64,000 nt of DNA from Streptomyces sp. ITFR-21 (GCF_031844685.1 NZ_CP134605.1:4957001-5021000); one strand, 5' to 3'; positions 1 to 9,506 are shown, counted from the stretch's first letter. A program made the numbers and translations. The notes: a model not told the origin generated them from the sequence alone.

Positions 1-508
1 CCGGGTGCTCGGGTTCGGCTTCCCCCTGCGCCTGCTGCACCCAGTCCACCTGCGTACCGTCCGAGTAGCGCTGGACGGTCGGCAGGTACAGGGTGCCGTC
101 GGCCGGCAGCGGGCCGACCGACAGCAGGAACTGGCCGAACTGGCCGGGCGCCAGCCCGCCGCCGGTGGCCGTCCAGGTCACCTCGGTCACGGCCGAGGTG
201 ACGCTGTCACCGTCGTCGTCCTGAAGCGGCACGGCGAGCGTGGTCCGGGTGAGCCGAACGGTCCAGCCGGGGGCGGGTGCGCCGAGCACGGAGGTGAACG
301 GGGTGGTGGTCGGCAGGTGCACGGTCAGCCCGACCGTGTGAGCGGTCGCCGACTCGGCGGGCACCGTGAACGTCAGCACCGCGCTGCTGCCGCCCGTGGC
401 GCTCGACGACGTGACGCCGACGTGCGCGGCGGCCGGTCCGGCCGCGCCGAGCACCATCGCGGCGGCGGCGGACATGATCACGACGAGGGACTTCGTGTGC
501 TGGGACAT
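1..508 (-). CDS. YcnI-like (DUF1775) copper-associated protein, partial
   Basis: The gene reads leftward and its 3' end lies outside the window. The first 28 residues form a Sec-type signal peptide (hydrophobic core, end in GPAAAHV), so cleavage would leave a histidine at the mature N-terminus. That histidine is the copper ligand known in YcnI proteins. The mature part (VLTFTVPAES, PAPGWTVRLTR, EVTWTATGGG, GQFGQFLLSV) has the YcnI/DUF1775 pattern and is beta-rich. Such proteins are secreted or membrane-anchored and usually neighbour CopC/CopD-like proteins in copper handling. The ATG at 506-508 starts just upstream of the signal peptide. Function is inferred from family resemblance; the C-terminal anchor cannot be seen. 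Confidence 0.8.
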   Translation of the reverse strand, partial: MSQHTKSLVVIMSAAAAMVLGAAGPAAAHVGVTSSSATGGSSAVLTFTVPAESATAHTVGLTVHLPTTTPFTSVLGAPAPGWTVRLTRTTLAVPLQDDDGDSVTSAVTEVTWTATGGGLAPGQFGQFLLSVGPLPADGTLYLPTVQRYSDGTQVDWVQQAQGEAEPEHP

Positions 509-521
509 CGTGCCTGATTCC

Positions 522-557
522 GTCGGTGGGGTCGGTGGGGTCGGTGGGGTCGGTGGG
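522..557. repeat. Four tandem copies of a 9-bp unit (GTCGGTGGG)
   Basis: The nonamer GTCGGTGGG occurs four times head to tail, immediately upstream of the YcnI-like start codon and downstream of the ABC ATPase stop. It lies in the short intergenic gap, where it could alter transcription or translation of the YcnI-like gene. No function is demonstrated. Confidence 0.9.
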
Positions 558-573
558 CGGGTGGACCCGCGGG

Positions 574-1371
574 TCAGCGGGTTTCCCGGAGTTCGTCCGG
601 CGGCGTCGTGGCCTCCTCGTCCAGCAGCGCCAGGATCCGCGCGCGCAGACCGACGAACTCCGGCGCGGACTGGTCGCGGGGGCGGTCGAGACCGACCTCG
701 ACGACCTCGCGGATCCGGGCCGGACGCGGCGAGAGGACGACCAGCCGGTCGGCCAGCACGAGTGCTTCGCTGACGTCGTGGGTGATGAGGACGGCGGTGA
801 AGCCCCGCTCCCGCCACAGCCGCAGCAGCTCGCCCTGCAGGACACGGCGGGTGAGGGCGTCGAGCCTGCCGAGTGGTTCGTCCAGCAGCAGTACGGACGG
901 GTCGTTGACGAGCGCGCGGGCGAGCGCGGCCCGCTGCGCCATGCCGCCGGAGAGCTGCGCGGGCCAGGCGTCGGCGAAGTCGGTCAGCCCGACCAGGGCG
1001 AGCGCGTCGTCGATCCGCGCCTTCGCCCCGGCGCGGGCCCGCCGCGCCTGCGGGCCGATCGCCACGTTGCCGCGGACCGTGCGCCACGGCAGCAGCGTCG
1101 GGTCCTGGAAGACGAGCGCCCGGCTCGGGTCCGGAGCCGTCACCGGCTCGCCGCCCACCCGCACCGAACCGAACAGCGGCCTGTCGAGCCCGGCGAGCAG
1201 CCGGATCAGCGTCGACTTGCCCGAACCGCTCGGGCCGACGAGCGCGACGAACTCACCGGGCCTGACCGAGAGGGAGACGTCGTCGAGGACGGGAAGGTCG
1301 CTGCTGCCGTTGCGGAACGCCTGCGTGACGTTGCGCAGGTCGATCGCGGCACCCGCGCCGGTCGTCACCAT
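574..1371 (-). CDS. ABC transporter ATP-binding protein, SsuB/TauB/NrtD type
   Basis: This 265-residue ATPase probably energises uptake of a sulfonate, taurine, nitrate or similar small organic anion. Walker A GPSGSGKST is at residues 46-54, the Q-loop is FQDPTLLPWRTV, the ABC signature LSGGM is at about 140, Walker B VLLLDEP is near 160-166, and the H-loop is ITHD. The phrase TLLPW after the Q-loop is typical of the SsuB/TauB/NrtD branch. Its ATG overlaps the permease stop (ATGGTGA, 7 bp), so the two are translationally coupled. It is the last gene of a binding protein-permease-ATPase operon. The true substrate cannot be read from sequence. Confidence 0.88.
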   Translation of the reverse strand: MVTTGAGAAIDLRNVTQAFRNGSSDLPVLDDVSLSVRPGEFVALVGPSGSGKSTLIRLLAGLDRPLFGSVRVGGEPVTAPDPSRALVFQDPTLLPWRTVRGNVAIGPQARRARAGAKARIDDALALVGLTDFADAWPAQLSGGMAQRAALARALVNDPSVLLLDEPLGRLDALTRRVLQGELLRLWRERGFTAVLITHDVSEALVLADRLVVLSPRPARIREVVEVGLDRPRDQSAPEFVGLRARILALLDEEATTPPDELRETR

Positions 1372-2480
1372 CGGGTCAGCTCCTTCTCCCAGCGCAGCAC
1401 CCAGCCGCGCAGCCGGAACAGCAGGGTCAGCAGCACACCGCAGACGACCACCAGGACGACGATGCCGGCATAGAGGCCGGGGAAGTCGCCCCAGCTCTTC
1501 TGCCAGTTCAGGTACCAGCCGAGTCCGGAGTTCACCCCGAAGTTCTCCGCCACCGTGAGGCTCACGAAGGACGAGCCCAGCGCCATGAAGGCGCCGGTGA
1601 AGATGCTCGGCAGCGCGGCCGGCAGGCTCACCCGCAGCAGCAGGAACCAGCTCTTGGCGCCCAGGGTCTGCGTCACGTCGTAGTACGAGCGGGGAATGCT
1701 CACGATGCCGGCCCGGGTCAGCACCGTGATCGGGAACCACACACTGACCGCGATCAGGAACACCGCGCCGCTGTAGGCGCTCGGGAACAGCACGAAGATG
1801 ACCGGTACCCAGGCCAGCGTCGGCACCGGCCCGAGGAACATCAGGATCGGGTGCACCCAGTAGTTGGCCTGCTGCCACCAGCCGATCACCACCCCGGTGG
1901 TCAGACCGGCGAGCAGGCCGAGGACGAAGCCGAGCGTGAGCAGCTGGAGCGAGTTGCCGAGGCTGTCGGCGAGGATCCCCCTGTCGTTCCACAGGTGGTC
2001 GAGGATCTCCTGGGGGGCGTCGAAGTACGGGGTGGACAGCGCGTTGGTCTTGGCGGTGGAGATCTCCCAGAAGATCGCCCAGACGGCCGAGCCGAACAGC
2101 CACGCCGAACCGTGTGCGACACGGGCGGCCGCGCGGGCGCCCAGCCGCCCGCGGATGCCGCTGAGCGCCCACAGCACCACCGCGAGCCCGGCGACGGCCG
2201 CCCCGACGATCGCGGTGAAGTCCGTGGTGGCGCGGACGGCGGCGCTGTCGCGCAGCGGCAGTCCCGGACTGTCGTGCACGACCTCGGTGATCGTACTGAA
2301 GGCGGCCCAGGCGAGGACGCCGGCGCCGGTGAGGACCGGGTTGACGCGGACCGGGTGGGTGACCTTCTCCAGGGCCGCGTGGATACGCGCCGCGCCCTGG
2401 ACGGTCGTCCCGGTGGGGGCCGCCGTCCCGGCCGCCGCCGGGGTGGCGGCCGGGACGGCGTTGAGCGTGGTGGGGTCCAT
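1365..2480 (-). CDS. ABC transporter permease, SsuC/TauC type
   Basis: This 371-residue membrane protein carries the BPD_transp_1 fold: several hydrophobic segments and an EAA-type cytoplasmic loop (YYDVTQTLGAKSWFLLLRVS) that contacts the ATPase. At about 370 residues it is longer than typical SsuC (about 260). The extra N-terminal 100 residues include two added hydrophobic stretches (around VLAWAAFSTI and AVAGLAVVLWALSG). The ATG at 2478-2480 is 8 bp downstream of the binding-protein stop, and the end overlaps the ATPase start. It belongs with the neighbouring binding protein and ATPase in one importer. Confidence 0.87.
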   Translation of the reverse strand: MDPTTLNAVPAATPAAAGTAAPTGTTVQGAARIHAALEKVTHPVRVNPVLTGAGVLAWAAFSTITEVVHDSPGLPLRDSAAVRATTDFTAIVGAAVAGLAVVLWALSGIRGRLGARAAARVAHGSAWLFGSAVWAIFWEISTAKTNALSTPYFDAPQEILDHLWNDRGILADSLGNSLQLLTLGFVLGLLAGLTTGVVIGWWQQANYWVHPILMFLGPVPTLAWVPVIFVLFPSAYSGAVFLIAVSVWFPITVLTRAGIVSIPRSYYDVTQTLGAKSWFLLLRVSLPAALPSIFTGAFMALGSSFVSLTVAENFGVNSGLGWYLNWQKSWGDFPGLYAGIVVLVVVCGVLLTLLFRLRGWVLRWEKELTRW

Positions 2481-2488
2481 GGTCTTCC

Positions 2489-3646
2489 TCAGAAGTCGAG
2501 ACCGAGGTTGACGAAGACCTTGTCGGCCAGCGCCCGGGCGTCGGTACCGGCGGGGAGGAAGCCGGTGTGGATGAACTTGTCGATGCCCGGCTCGAGGACC
2601 CGCTGCAGGTTCTTGGGCGAGGGGTCGAAGGTGAGGGTCTGCAGCACCGGCAGGATGTTGGCCGCCGTGTCCGGGACGTAGTGCCTGCCGGACTCGATCT
2701 CGGCGGTCTCCTGCAGGTTCGCCCCCACGTAGCGCGAGCCGCGCGCCCAGGCGTTGACCAGCCTGGCGGCGGTGACCGGGTCCTGGCTGACGAAGGTCTC
2801 GTTCAGGGCGACCGCGCAGCACGGGTAGGAGGCGTTGCGGCTCAGGTCGCGGTTGTCGGAGAGTTCCTTTGCCCAGCCGTCCTTGACCCCCTGGATGATC
2901 GGCAGGAAGCCGCCGGCGGTCGCGATGGCGTCGACCTTTTTGTCCTGGAGCGCCTTCGGTAGGAGGTCCTGTTCGATGACGACCCACTCGACCTGCTTGG
3001 CCGCCGGACTGGAGTTGATGCCGGCGTCGAGCAGGTCGAGGGAGAAGAAGTTGGGCGCCGAGCCCTGCAGGCTGCTCACGCCGATCTTCCGGCCCTTGAG
3101 CGCGGCCACGGTGGGCACCGAGCCGTCGTTGCGGGCGTAGAGGTCGAGGCAGCCGTGGTGCAGCCCGCCGGACAGCTTGACCGGGGTGCCGTTGTAGATC
3201 GGGCCGAGGAAGTTGAAGAAGATGCCGTTGGTCGCTATGTACTTGCCCGAGCCGACGGCGGCGGTGGCGTCCTCGTCGGTGCCGGTCTTCTTCAGGACGA
3301 CGTTCAGCCCGGCGTCCCGGAAGAAGCCCTTCTCGTAGGCGACGATCAGCGGCGCGTCGCAGACGCCGCTGGGGGCGGTGACGGTCAGCTGCCGGTCGGC
3401 CCACGACCTCGTCACGGTGAGGCCGTCGGCGGTGCCGCTGTCCTTCGTGTCGCTCCTGATGAAGGCCCAGCTGCCCAGGCCGGCTGCAGCGGCGGCGCCC
3501 ACGCCGACGGCGCCGAAGGTGAGCAGGCGGCGCCGGGAGACGCTTTTGGCGGCGTCGAGGTCGACGTTCGCCTCGACGAGGCCGGGCTGCGGTGGTTCGG
3601 GGTTCGCGTCGCCGGGTTGTGGCGTCTGCGGAATGTCGTCACTCAT
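2489..3646 (-). CDS. Tat-exported substrate-binding protein of an SsuA/TauA/NrtA-type transporter
   Basis: This 385-residue protein is the first gene of the importer operon. A long hydrophilic leader is followed by a twin-arginine motif (SRRRLLTFG, residues 37-45) and a hydrophobic h-region, so export is probably by Tat. The body has the NMT1/SsuA-like bilobal pattern (ADRQLTVTAP, APLIVAYEKGFF, DAGLNVVLKK, LKGRKIGV, AAGITS-like GFLPIIQGVKDGW). The ATG at 3644-3646 leaves a normal Tat leader length; upstream in-frame codons lack a plausible leader. A Cys pair (YPCC) near the middle is unusual for this family. The ligand is unknown; the neighbouring sulfotransferase group makes a sulfonate or sulfate ester one possibility. 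Confidence 0.85.
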   Translation of the reverse strand: MSDDIPQTPQPGDANPEPPQPGLVEANVDLDAAKSVSRRRLLTFGAVGVGAAAAAGLGSWAFIRSDTKDSGTADGLTVTRSWADRQLTVTAPSGVCDAPLIVAYEKGFFRDAGLNVVLKKTGTDEDATAAVGSGKYIATNGIFFNFLGPIYNGTPVKLSGGLHHGCLDLYARNDGSVPTVAALKGRKIGVSSLQGSAPNFFSLDLLDAGINSSPAAKQVEWVVIEQDLLPKALQDKKVDAIATAGGFLPIIQGVKDGWAKELSDNRDLSRNASYPCCAVALNETFVSQDPVTAARLVNAWARGSRYVGANLQETAEIESGRHYVPDTAANILPVLQTLTFDPSPKNLQRVLEPGIDKFIHTGFLPAGTDARALADKVFVNLGLDF

Positions 3647-4586
3647 GGTTCGGGAATCCTGTCCGGTATTCGGGCATGGCGGATTTGCGGACCGGCTCCA
3701 ATGGCAGCCGCATGCGTACGGAGATCTGTTCGCGCGACCGGTTTCCGGGTCGGCGGGAGAAAGCACACGCGTTCACGCGGACGTCATCGACCGCGGGGCA
3801 CCGGATTTTCCGGGAAGGCGACTGGGCGTGTCAGGCGCGGCAGGCGGCCGAATCCGTCGGTGCTCACCGCGCCGCGTACGGGATACGGTTCCGCGGGGGA
3901 TCGCCGGGGAGGTACGCCGGGCCGGCCGGCGTGATCCCGCGCCGACCGGCTACCGTGCGTGCCGCGCGGGCCGTGCCGTGCCCGCCGGGCCGCGGCCGGA
4001 GCCGCCGTCAGGTCCGGCCCGGTGGCGGCATGTTGCCCGCCCGGGGCGGCCGCGCCGTGTCAGCGGCCGGCGGGCAGCCCGGGACAGAGAGCGGCGGCGA
4101 CGCGCTGAAGGTCGATGTGACGACGGGAGGAGCTCCGGAACGCCCGTACGGCGCTGCGACCTTCGGGCCGCGACGTCTGCCGCTCACCCATCGTCAGCAC
4201 CTCCACTTGGCGGCGGGCGCACCGCCCGCCGGTCTCGCGCTTGCCGGGCCCCTGCGGCACGGCCGGGTGTTCACCTGGAGCACCCCGCCGCGGAGGAGGG
4301 TTGCCGGTCAGCAGGCCAGGGCCGAACGCTGACACTCATCACCTGTCGGCAGGAAGATAGCCCCGTGCGGGGCGGCGGGGCAAGAGTTCGGGGGGAATTC
4401 GGCGCACACCGATTCGCGGTGGCCGTATGCCGCCCGGCCACCGCGTTCCGCCCCGGTATTACCGCAACACCGGTGCAACAATTCGGCTTCGCGGGCCGGA
4501 ACACCGGATCGCTTCTCGGCGGCATTCCGGCCGCCGTCGACGTGTTTCCACCGGTGCGCCGGCCCCGAGGCGCGGCTGTCAGGGGA
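3647..4586. other. Long intergenic region without a convincing gene
   Basis: About 940 bp separate the importer operon from the adenylation-reductase gene. Open frames exist on both strands, but they have arginine/proline/alanine-rich translations without family motifs, as expected by chance at this GC content. The segment must hold the promoter of the importer operon near 3650-3800. I see no RNA gene or strong terminator. Confidence 0.6.
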
Positions 4587-7500
4587 TCAGGAGGTCATCT
4601 CCGCCCTGCCGAGCAGCCGCAGGTCCTCACGGCGGGCGGCCGACGGCGGTCGCAGGGCCGCCGCGTAGTGGTGGAAGACCTCGGAGTCCAGGGGGATCCA
4701 CTCGACGGCCGCGGAGTCGACGAACTCGTGGCAGTTGCGGCTGACGTCGGGGGAGGGCACGTCGCGGAAGAGCTCGGTCAGGGTCCGCGGGCCCGCGGCG
4801 GGGTCGGGCAGCACCGCGGCGAGCCGCTGGAGCAGCGGCGAGTCCTGTTCGGCGACGCGCCGCCGGAACTCCGCGTAGTCGACGCTCCGCAGGCCGAACC
4901 GGGCGGCGACGTGGCCGAGCAGGTCGTCCAGGCGGGTCGACTCGCGCTGCACGACGTGGAAGGTCTGCCCCACGCGGCTGTCGCGGACGGCGGTCGCGAT
5001 GAGGCGGCTGACGTTGTCGACCGGGGTGAAGTCGCCGAGCGCGCCGGTGCCGAAGGTGACGCCGAGTTCGACGGACGCGTCCAGCAGGAACTCGGCCAGG
5101 CTGCCGCCGTGGCTGAAGACCCCGGTGCGCGTGTTCGGCATCACCTCGCCCATCCGGTAGAGGCTCACCGGCAGGCCGTACCGGCGGCGCGCGTCCCGCA
5201 GCATGGCCTCGGCGACCCACTTGCTCTGGCCGTAGCCGTCGTCCGGCACGTCCTCGACGGAGGGGAAGGAGTCCTCGTCGGGCACGGCCCCGGTCCGGGG
5301 GAAGATGCCGAGCGTCGACAGGTGGTGGACGGGCCGCGCGGGACCCGTCCCGGCGGTGGCCAGGCGGATCACCTCACGGGTGCCGAGCACGTTGACCGCG
5401 CGCAGCCGCTGGTAGGGGTAGACGAGGTTGACCTCGGCGCCCGAGTGGACGACGGCGTCGGTGCCGTCGGCGAGCTCCTGGAAGGCGGCCGGCGACAGCC
5501 CGAACCGCTCGGCCGCGAGGTCGCCCCGCACGACCCGGACCCGGGGGGTGCCGCTGCGCACGGCCAGTCCGTAGTGGCGGGCGCGGGCGTCGAGCCGGGC
5601 GCGGGCCGCCTCGTCGTCGGGGGCGTTGACCAGGCAGGTGACGGTGGCCCGGGTGGACCGTAACAGCTCGTCGAGCAGGTGGACGCCGATGAAGCCGGTG
5701 CCGCCGGTGAGCAGCAGGCGCCGGGGACCGGAAGGGCGCACGGGCGCCGGGTCCGCCGGGTCCGCCGCGCCGTCACCCGCCCGCTGTGCGAGCGCCGCGT
5801 CGGCGAGCATGTCGCGGTACAGGGCGGCGCGGTCGCGGACCGGGCCGTCCTGGGCGATCAGCCGGGCCTGCGCCTGGACGGTGTGGGCCTCGGCGATGTC
5901 GCGTACGGAGACGCGCAGGCCGAACAGGTCGCGCAGGCGCAGGGCCAGCCGCTGGGCGCTGAGCGAGGTGCCGCCCGCGTCGAAGAAGCTGTCCTGGGAG
6001 CCGATGTCGCCGCCGAGGAGTTCGGCCCACAGCGCGCGCACGGTCTGCTCCAGGTCGCCCGCCGCGGCCTGCCCGTCGCCGGCCGGGACCGGGGAGGCCG
6101 CCGGGTCGGGCGTTTCGAGCAGCCGGGTCAGGGCGCCGCGGTCCGCCTTGCCGTTGGGGGACAACGGCATCGCGGCGATCCGTACGAACCGGTCGGGGAC
6201 GAGTTCGGCCGGAAGCAGTGCGCGGGCGCGGGACCTGGCGTCCGCCGGGTCGAACCCGTCGCCGGCGACGACGGCCGCGATGAGCATCATGCGGTCGGCC
6301 TCGCCCTGCACGACGATGCGGACGTCCTGGACGTCGGGCAGCGCCCGCAGCGCCCGCTCCACCTCCGCGGGCTCGATGCGCACGCCGCGCACCTTGACCT
6401 GGTCGTCGCGCCGGCCCACGAAGTACAGGCAGCCGTCGGCGCGGAACTGCGCCAGGTCGCCGGTGCGGTACAGGCGCTCGCCGGGGATGTCGGGGAAGGG
6501 GTTGGTGATGAACGCGGCCGCGGTCCGCTCGGGGTCGTTCAGATAGCCCAGCCCCAGACAGTCGCCGCCGATCAGGACCTCGCCCGTCTCGCCGGTGCCC
6601 AGCCGGCGCAGGGAGTCGTCCACGACCACCGCGGACGTGTTGTCGATGGGCCGGCCGATCGGTATCTCCTCGCCGCTGAGGGCGGTGAGGGTGTGGAACA
6701 CGCTGCCTATCGACGCCTCGGTGGGACCGTAGGTGTTGGTGACGGCCCGGCCGGGCAGCAGCTCGTGGAACCTGCGCACCGCGTCCACGTTGATCGCCTC
6801 CCCGCCCAGCAGCACGTTGCGCAGCGAGCCGACCGACGCGGCGAGCCGCTGGTCGGAGGCGAGCAGGTCGACGAAGACGGTGAAGATCGACGGTACGAAG
6901 TCGGTGATCGTCACACCGTGCCGGCTGATCTGGTCGATGGTCCGCTCCAGGTCGAGCAGGCCGTCGCGGCGGGGCATGACGACGCTGCCGCCCATGGTCA
7001 GCGGCCACAGCAGCTGCCACAGCGACGAGTCGAAGACCGACCGGCTGTTCTGCAGCGAGACATGCCCGGCCCCGAAGCTGCGGGTCATGAAGAGGAACCG
7101 GTTGAGCAGGCCCTTGTGCACGTTGAGCGTGCACTTGGGCAGACCGGTGGTGCCGGAGGTGAAGAAGCCGTAGACCAGGTCGGCCCGCCCCGGCCGGCCG
7201 GCCGTCGGGGCCTCGGCGGTCTCGGCCAGCGCGTGGTGGTCGGTCACCAGGAGGCGGGCGGTGGCCGCCGCCGGCGCGGGGGTGCGCGCCGACCCGACGG
7301 CGATCCGGGTGTCCAGGTCGCGCAGGAGCGCGCCGATCCGCTCCTGCGGCCAGGTCGGGTCGAACGGGATGAAGGGGACCCCGGCCTTCATCGCCGCGAC
7401 CATCGCCAGCGGAAGCTCCATCCCGTCGTTGACCAGCAGGGGTAACAGGGTCTCCCGCCGGGCTCCGAAGTCCACCAGCATCCCGGCCAGGGTGTTGGCC

Positions 7501-7679
7501 TTGCGGTCCAGCTCCCGGTAGGTCAGCGCCTCGCCGTCGTACGCCAGCGCGACGGCGTCCGGATGCGCGCCGGCCTGCTGTTCGATGAGGTCCAGGACGG
7601 TCACCGCATCGCTGGGATACGGCGTGCGCCGGCCGTTGGGATCGGGCGGCGGCACGGTTGAGGACGTGCGGGAAGACAT
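4587..7679 (-). CDS. Single-module NRPS-like protein: adenylation, carrier, terminal thioester reductase (A-T-R)
   Basis: This 1030-residue protein should activate an amino or carboxylic acid as an adenylate, load it on its carrier and release it reductively as aldehyde or alcohol. The A domain (about 30-530) has A3 FFTSGTTGLPK near 173, A4 FDSSLWQLLW, A5 NTYGPTEAS near 315 and A10 SPNGKADR with the catalytic lysine near 506. The carrier has DSFFDAGGTSLS, with the phosphopantetheine serine near 568. The reductase has LLTGGTGFIG near 656 and YGQSKW (YxxxK) near 815. There is no condensation domain, as in Lys2 and carboxylic acid reductases. By hand alignment to GrsA the pocket reads D-S-W-S-L-G-T-I-G-K, which I cannot assign to a substrate. 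The ATG at 7677-7679 follows a 62-bp gap after the sulfotransferase gene. Confidence 0.9.
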   Translation of the reverse strand: MSSRTSSTVPPPDPNGRRTPYPSDAVTVLDLIEQQAGAHPDAVALAYDGEALTYRELDRKANTLAGMLVDFGARRETLLPLLVNDGMELPLAMVAAMKAGVPFIPFDPTWPQERIGALLRDLDTRIAVGSARTPAPAAATARLLVTDHHALAETAEAPTAGRPGRADLVYGFFTSGTTGLPKCTLNVHKGLLNRFLFMTRSFGAGHVSLQNSRSVFDSSLWQLLWPLTMGGSVVMPRRDGLLDLERTIDQISRHGVTITDFVPSIFTVFVDLLASDQRLAASVGSLRNVLLGGEAINVDAVRRFHELLPGRAVTNTYGPTEASIGSVFHTLTALSGEEIPIGRPIDNTSAVVVDDSLRRLGTGETGEVLIGGDCLGLGYLNDPERTAAAFITNPFPDIPGERLYRTGDLAQFRADGCLYFVGRRDDQVKVRGVRIEPAEVERALRALPDVQDVRIVVQGEADRMMLIAAVVAGDGFDPADARSRARALLPAELVPDRFVRIAAMPLSPNGKADRGALTRLLETPDPAASPVPAGDGQAAAGDLEQTVRALWAELLGGDIGSQDSFFDAGGTSLSAQRLALRLRDLFGLRVSVRDIAEAHTVQAQARLIAQDGPVRDRAALYRDMLADAALAQRAGDGAADPADPAPVRPSGPRRLLLTGGTGFIGVHLLDELLRSTRATVTCLVNAPDDEAARARLDARARHYGLAVRSGTPRVRVVRGDLAAERFGLSPAAFQELADGTDAVVHSGAEVNLVYPYQRLRAVNVLGTREVIRLATAGTGPARPVHHLSTLGIFPRTGAVPDEDSFPSVEDVPDDGYGQSKWVAEAMLRDARRRYGLPVSLYRMGEVMPNTRTGVFSHGGSLAEFLLDASVELGVTFGTGALGDFTPVDNVSRLIATAVRDSRVGQTFHVVQRESTRLDDLLGHVAARFGLRSVDYAEFRRRVAEQDSPLLQRLAAVLPDPAAGPRTLTELFRDVPSPDVSRNCHEFVDSAAVEWIPLDSEVFHHYAAALRPPSAARREDLRLLGRAEMTS

Positions 7680-7741
7680 GGTGGCCCCGTTTCTGAGACG
7701 GCGTCTCGGCTTCCTTGCACCGGTGGGTGGATGGGCCGGCC

Positions 7742-8491
7742 TCAGCCGGCGGCCGGCACCGCGAGCGCACCGGCCCGGAGCTGCTCGTAGAAGGGGAGGT
7801 GGTGCCGGTAGTAGCCGGCGAGCTTCGCGTTGTTGTCGACCGTCACCTCGTACTGCCTGCTGCTCTGCCGGAACCCGGAGCTGTCGGCGACGTCCTTGTG
7901 CCAGTGGCTGGTACGGCTCCACTCCGAGCGCTCGCCCGGCGACCACGACAGCGCCCCCTCGTCGAAGGCGATGCCGACCGTGTCGCAGTACGCCCGGACG
8001 GTCTCGACCGGGCGTTCGATCAGTACGTCGGCGTCGATCACGGCCGGGGCACGGCCGGTCTCGGTCCTGACCCGCTCGAAGATCTGGTACAGGTGCTCGA
8101 AGCCGACCTCGGCGAGCGTCACGCCGGGGTTCATCGCGTAGTGCGACTCGATGGCACGCCGCGGCTCACGGATGATGAAGGTGTGCGTCACCCGTTCCAC
8201 GAACGGCAGTTCGTCGAAGAGCCGCACATGCGGGTACTCGGTGGTGTCCTTGAAGAACACCGGCGTGCCGGCCGAACTCTCCACGAACGTCCAGAAGACC
8301 TGCTCCGGCGTGGTCAGGGGCGTTCCGTCGACCACGTACGGCTGCCGCGCGGCCAGGTCGGAGAACGGCTCGTGGTGCATACGGAAGTCGCCGCGCTGCG
8401 CCATCATCCGGAAGAAGGCGGTCGACATCGACCGGGGCGGGCTCCACAGGGCCAGCACCGGCGGCAGGGTAGAAGCGTTCACTGGGACCAT
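7742..8491 (-). CDS. Sulfotransferase-like protein
   Basis: This 249-residue protein resembles PAPS-dependent sulfotransferases of the small bacterial type. Near the N-terminus WSPPRSMSTAFFRMM fits the 5'-phosphosulfate-binding loop. FIIREPRRAIESHY resembles the 3'-phosphate-binding strand with Arg and Ser. GDFRMHHEPFSD follows the PSB loop as in uncharacterised family members. The start overlaps the aldo/keto reductase stop by 13 bp, so the two are translationally coupled. In this operon it would transfer sulfate to a hydroxyl (or amine) generated by the reductases. Some family members have unknown donors, so the reaction is inferred. Confidence 0.75.
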   Translation of the reverse strand: MVPVNASTLPPVLALWSPPRSMSTAFFRMMAQRGDFRMHHEPFSDLAARQPYVVDGTPLTTPEQVFWTFVESSAGTPVFFKDTTEYPHVRLFDELPFVERVTHTFIIREPRRAIESHYAMNPGVTLAEVGFEHLYQIFERVRTETGRAPAVIDADVLIERPVETVRAYCDTVGIAFDEGALSWSPGERSEWSRTSHWHKDVADSSGFRQSSRQYEVTVDNNAKLAGYYRHHLPFYEQLRAGALAVPAAG

Positions 8492-9462
8492 TCCGTCGGG
8501 CTCCGGTCCCAGCGGTGGGCGCGGAGCTGGTCGATCATCGGGCCGGAGAGCCGACTGCCGTCGCTCACCGCGATATTGGTACGGACGTGTGCCGGGCTGC
8601 GCATGCCCGGGATCACCGTGTGCACGTCCTCGTTCTGCAGGATGAAGCGCAGCGCCAGCTCCGGCAGCGTCATGTCCGCCGGCAGGATCTTCTTCAGCGC
8701 CTCCGCGCGGTCCACACTGGCCGTCAGGTTCTCCGGCACGAAGTAGGAGGCGCGCCAGTCCCCTTCGGGCCACGTGGTGTCCTTGGTCAGCGTCCCGGTG
8801 AGGGTGCCCTCGTCGAAGGGCACCCGGGCGATCACCGCGATGTCCAGCTCGCGGCAGACCGGGAAGAGCTCGTCCTCGGGCGCCTGGTCGAAGATGTTGT
8901 AGATGACCTGGACGCTGTCGACCAGACCGGTCCTGAGGGCGGCCACCGCGTTCCACGGCTCCCACCGGTTGATGCTGATGCCGATGCCGTCGACCATGCC
9001 GGAGGACCTCAGGGCGTCGACCGTCGCCAGCCAGCGGTCGTCCCGCAGCCAGGCGTCCTCCCAGACGTGGAACTGCATCAGGTCGATCCGCGCCGTGTCG
9101 AGGTTCTTCAGGCTCTTCTCGGTGTACTCCATGACATGGTCGAGCGGGAAGACGTCGTCGATGTCGGAGTCCCGCGCGGACGGCCAGTTCCGGTCCTTCG
9201 GCGGGATCTTGCTGAAGATCTTGAGGTCGGCCCGCGGGTTGTCCTTGAGGAGCCTGCCGAGCAGGACCTCGCTGTGGCCGCGGCCGTAGATCCAGGCGGT
9301 GTCGAAGACGTTGCAGCCGAGGTCGACGGACAGCTGGAGCGCGGCCAGGCTCGTCTCGTCGTCGGCGCCCTGCCAGCCGCCGGGCCCGGCACCGACCCCC
9401 CACATCCCGTAACCCACTTCAGCGACGTTCCAGCCGAGCCGGCCGAAGGTCCGATACCGCAT
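8479..9462 (-). CDS. Aldo/keto reductase
   Basis: This 327-residue protein is a soluble NADPH-dependent TIM-barrel oxidoreductase. Family signatures are the N-terminal GRLGWNVAEVGYGMW, the catalytic-region FDTAWIYGRGHSE (Asp and Tyr of the tetrad), the KIPPKDRN lysine region, QFHVWE, and the C-terminal HTVIPGMRSPAHV cofactor-binding segment. ATG at 9460-9462 starts directly at the family N-terminus. It lies between the ArgG-like gene (44-bp gap) and the sulfotransferase (13-bp overlap). In context it may reduce the aldehyde released by the A-T-R protein to an alcohol that is then sulfated. Confidence 0.87.
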   Translation of the reverse strand: MRYRTFGRLGWNVAEVGYGMWGVGAGPGGWQGADDETSLAALQLSVDLGCNVFDTAWIYGRGHSEVLLGRLLKDNPRADLKIFSKIPPKDRNWPSARDSDIDDVFPLDHVMEYTEKSLKNLDTARIDLMQFHVWEDAWLRDDRWLATVDALRSSGMVDGIGISINRWEPWNAVAALRTGLVDSVQVIYNIFDQAPEDELFPVCRELDIAVIARVPFDEGTLTGTLTKDTTWPEGDWRASYFVPENLTASVDRAEALKKILPADMTLPELALRFILQNEDVHTVIPGMRSPAHVRTNIAVSDGSRLSGPMIDQLRAHRWDRSPTEWSQ

Positions 9463-9506
9463 GGTCCATCCTTCGTGAGCAGTGGATACGGGCAGGGCGC
9501 GAGAGG

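Noticed and set aside
3592..4332. Open frames in the 3.6-4.6 kb gap
   Set aside because: Translations are Arg/Gly/Pro-rich with no recognisable domain on either strand; treated as intergenic.
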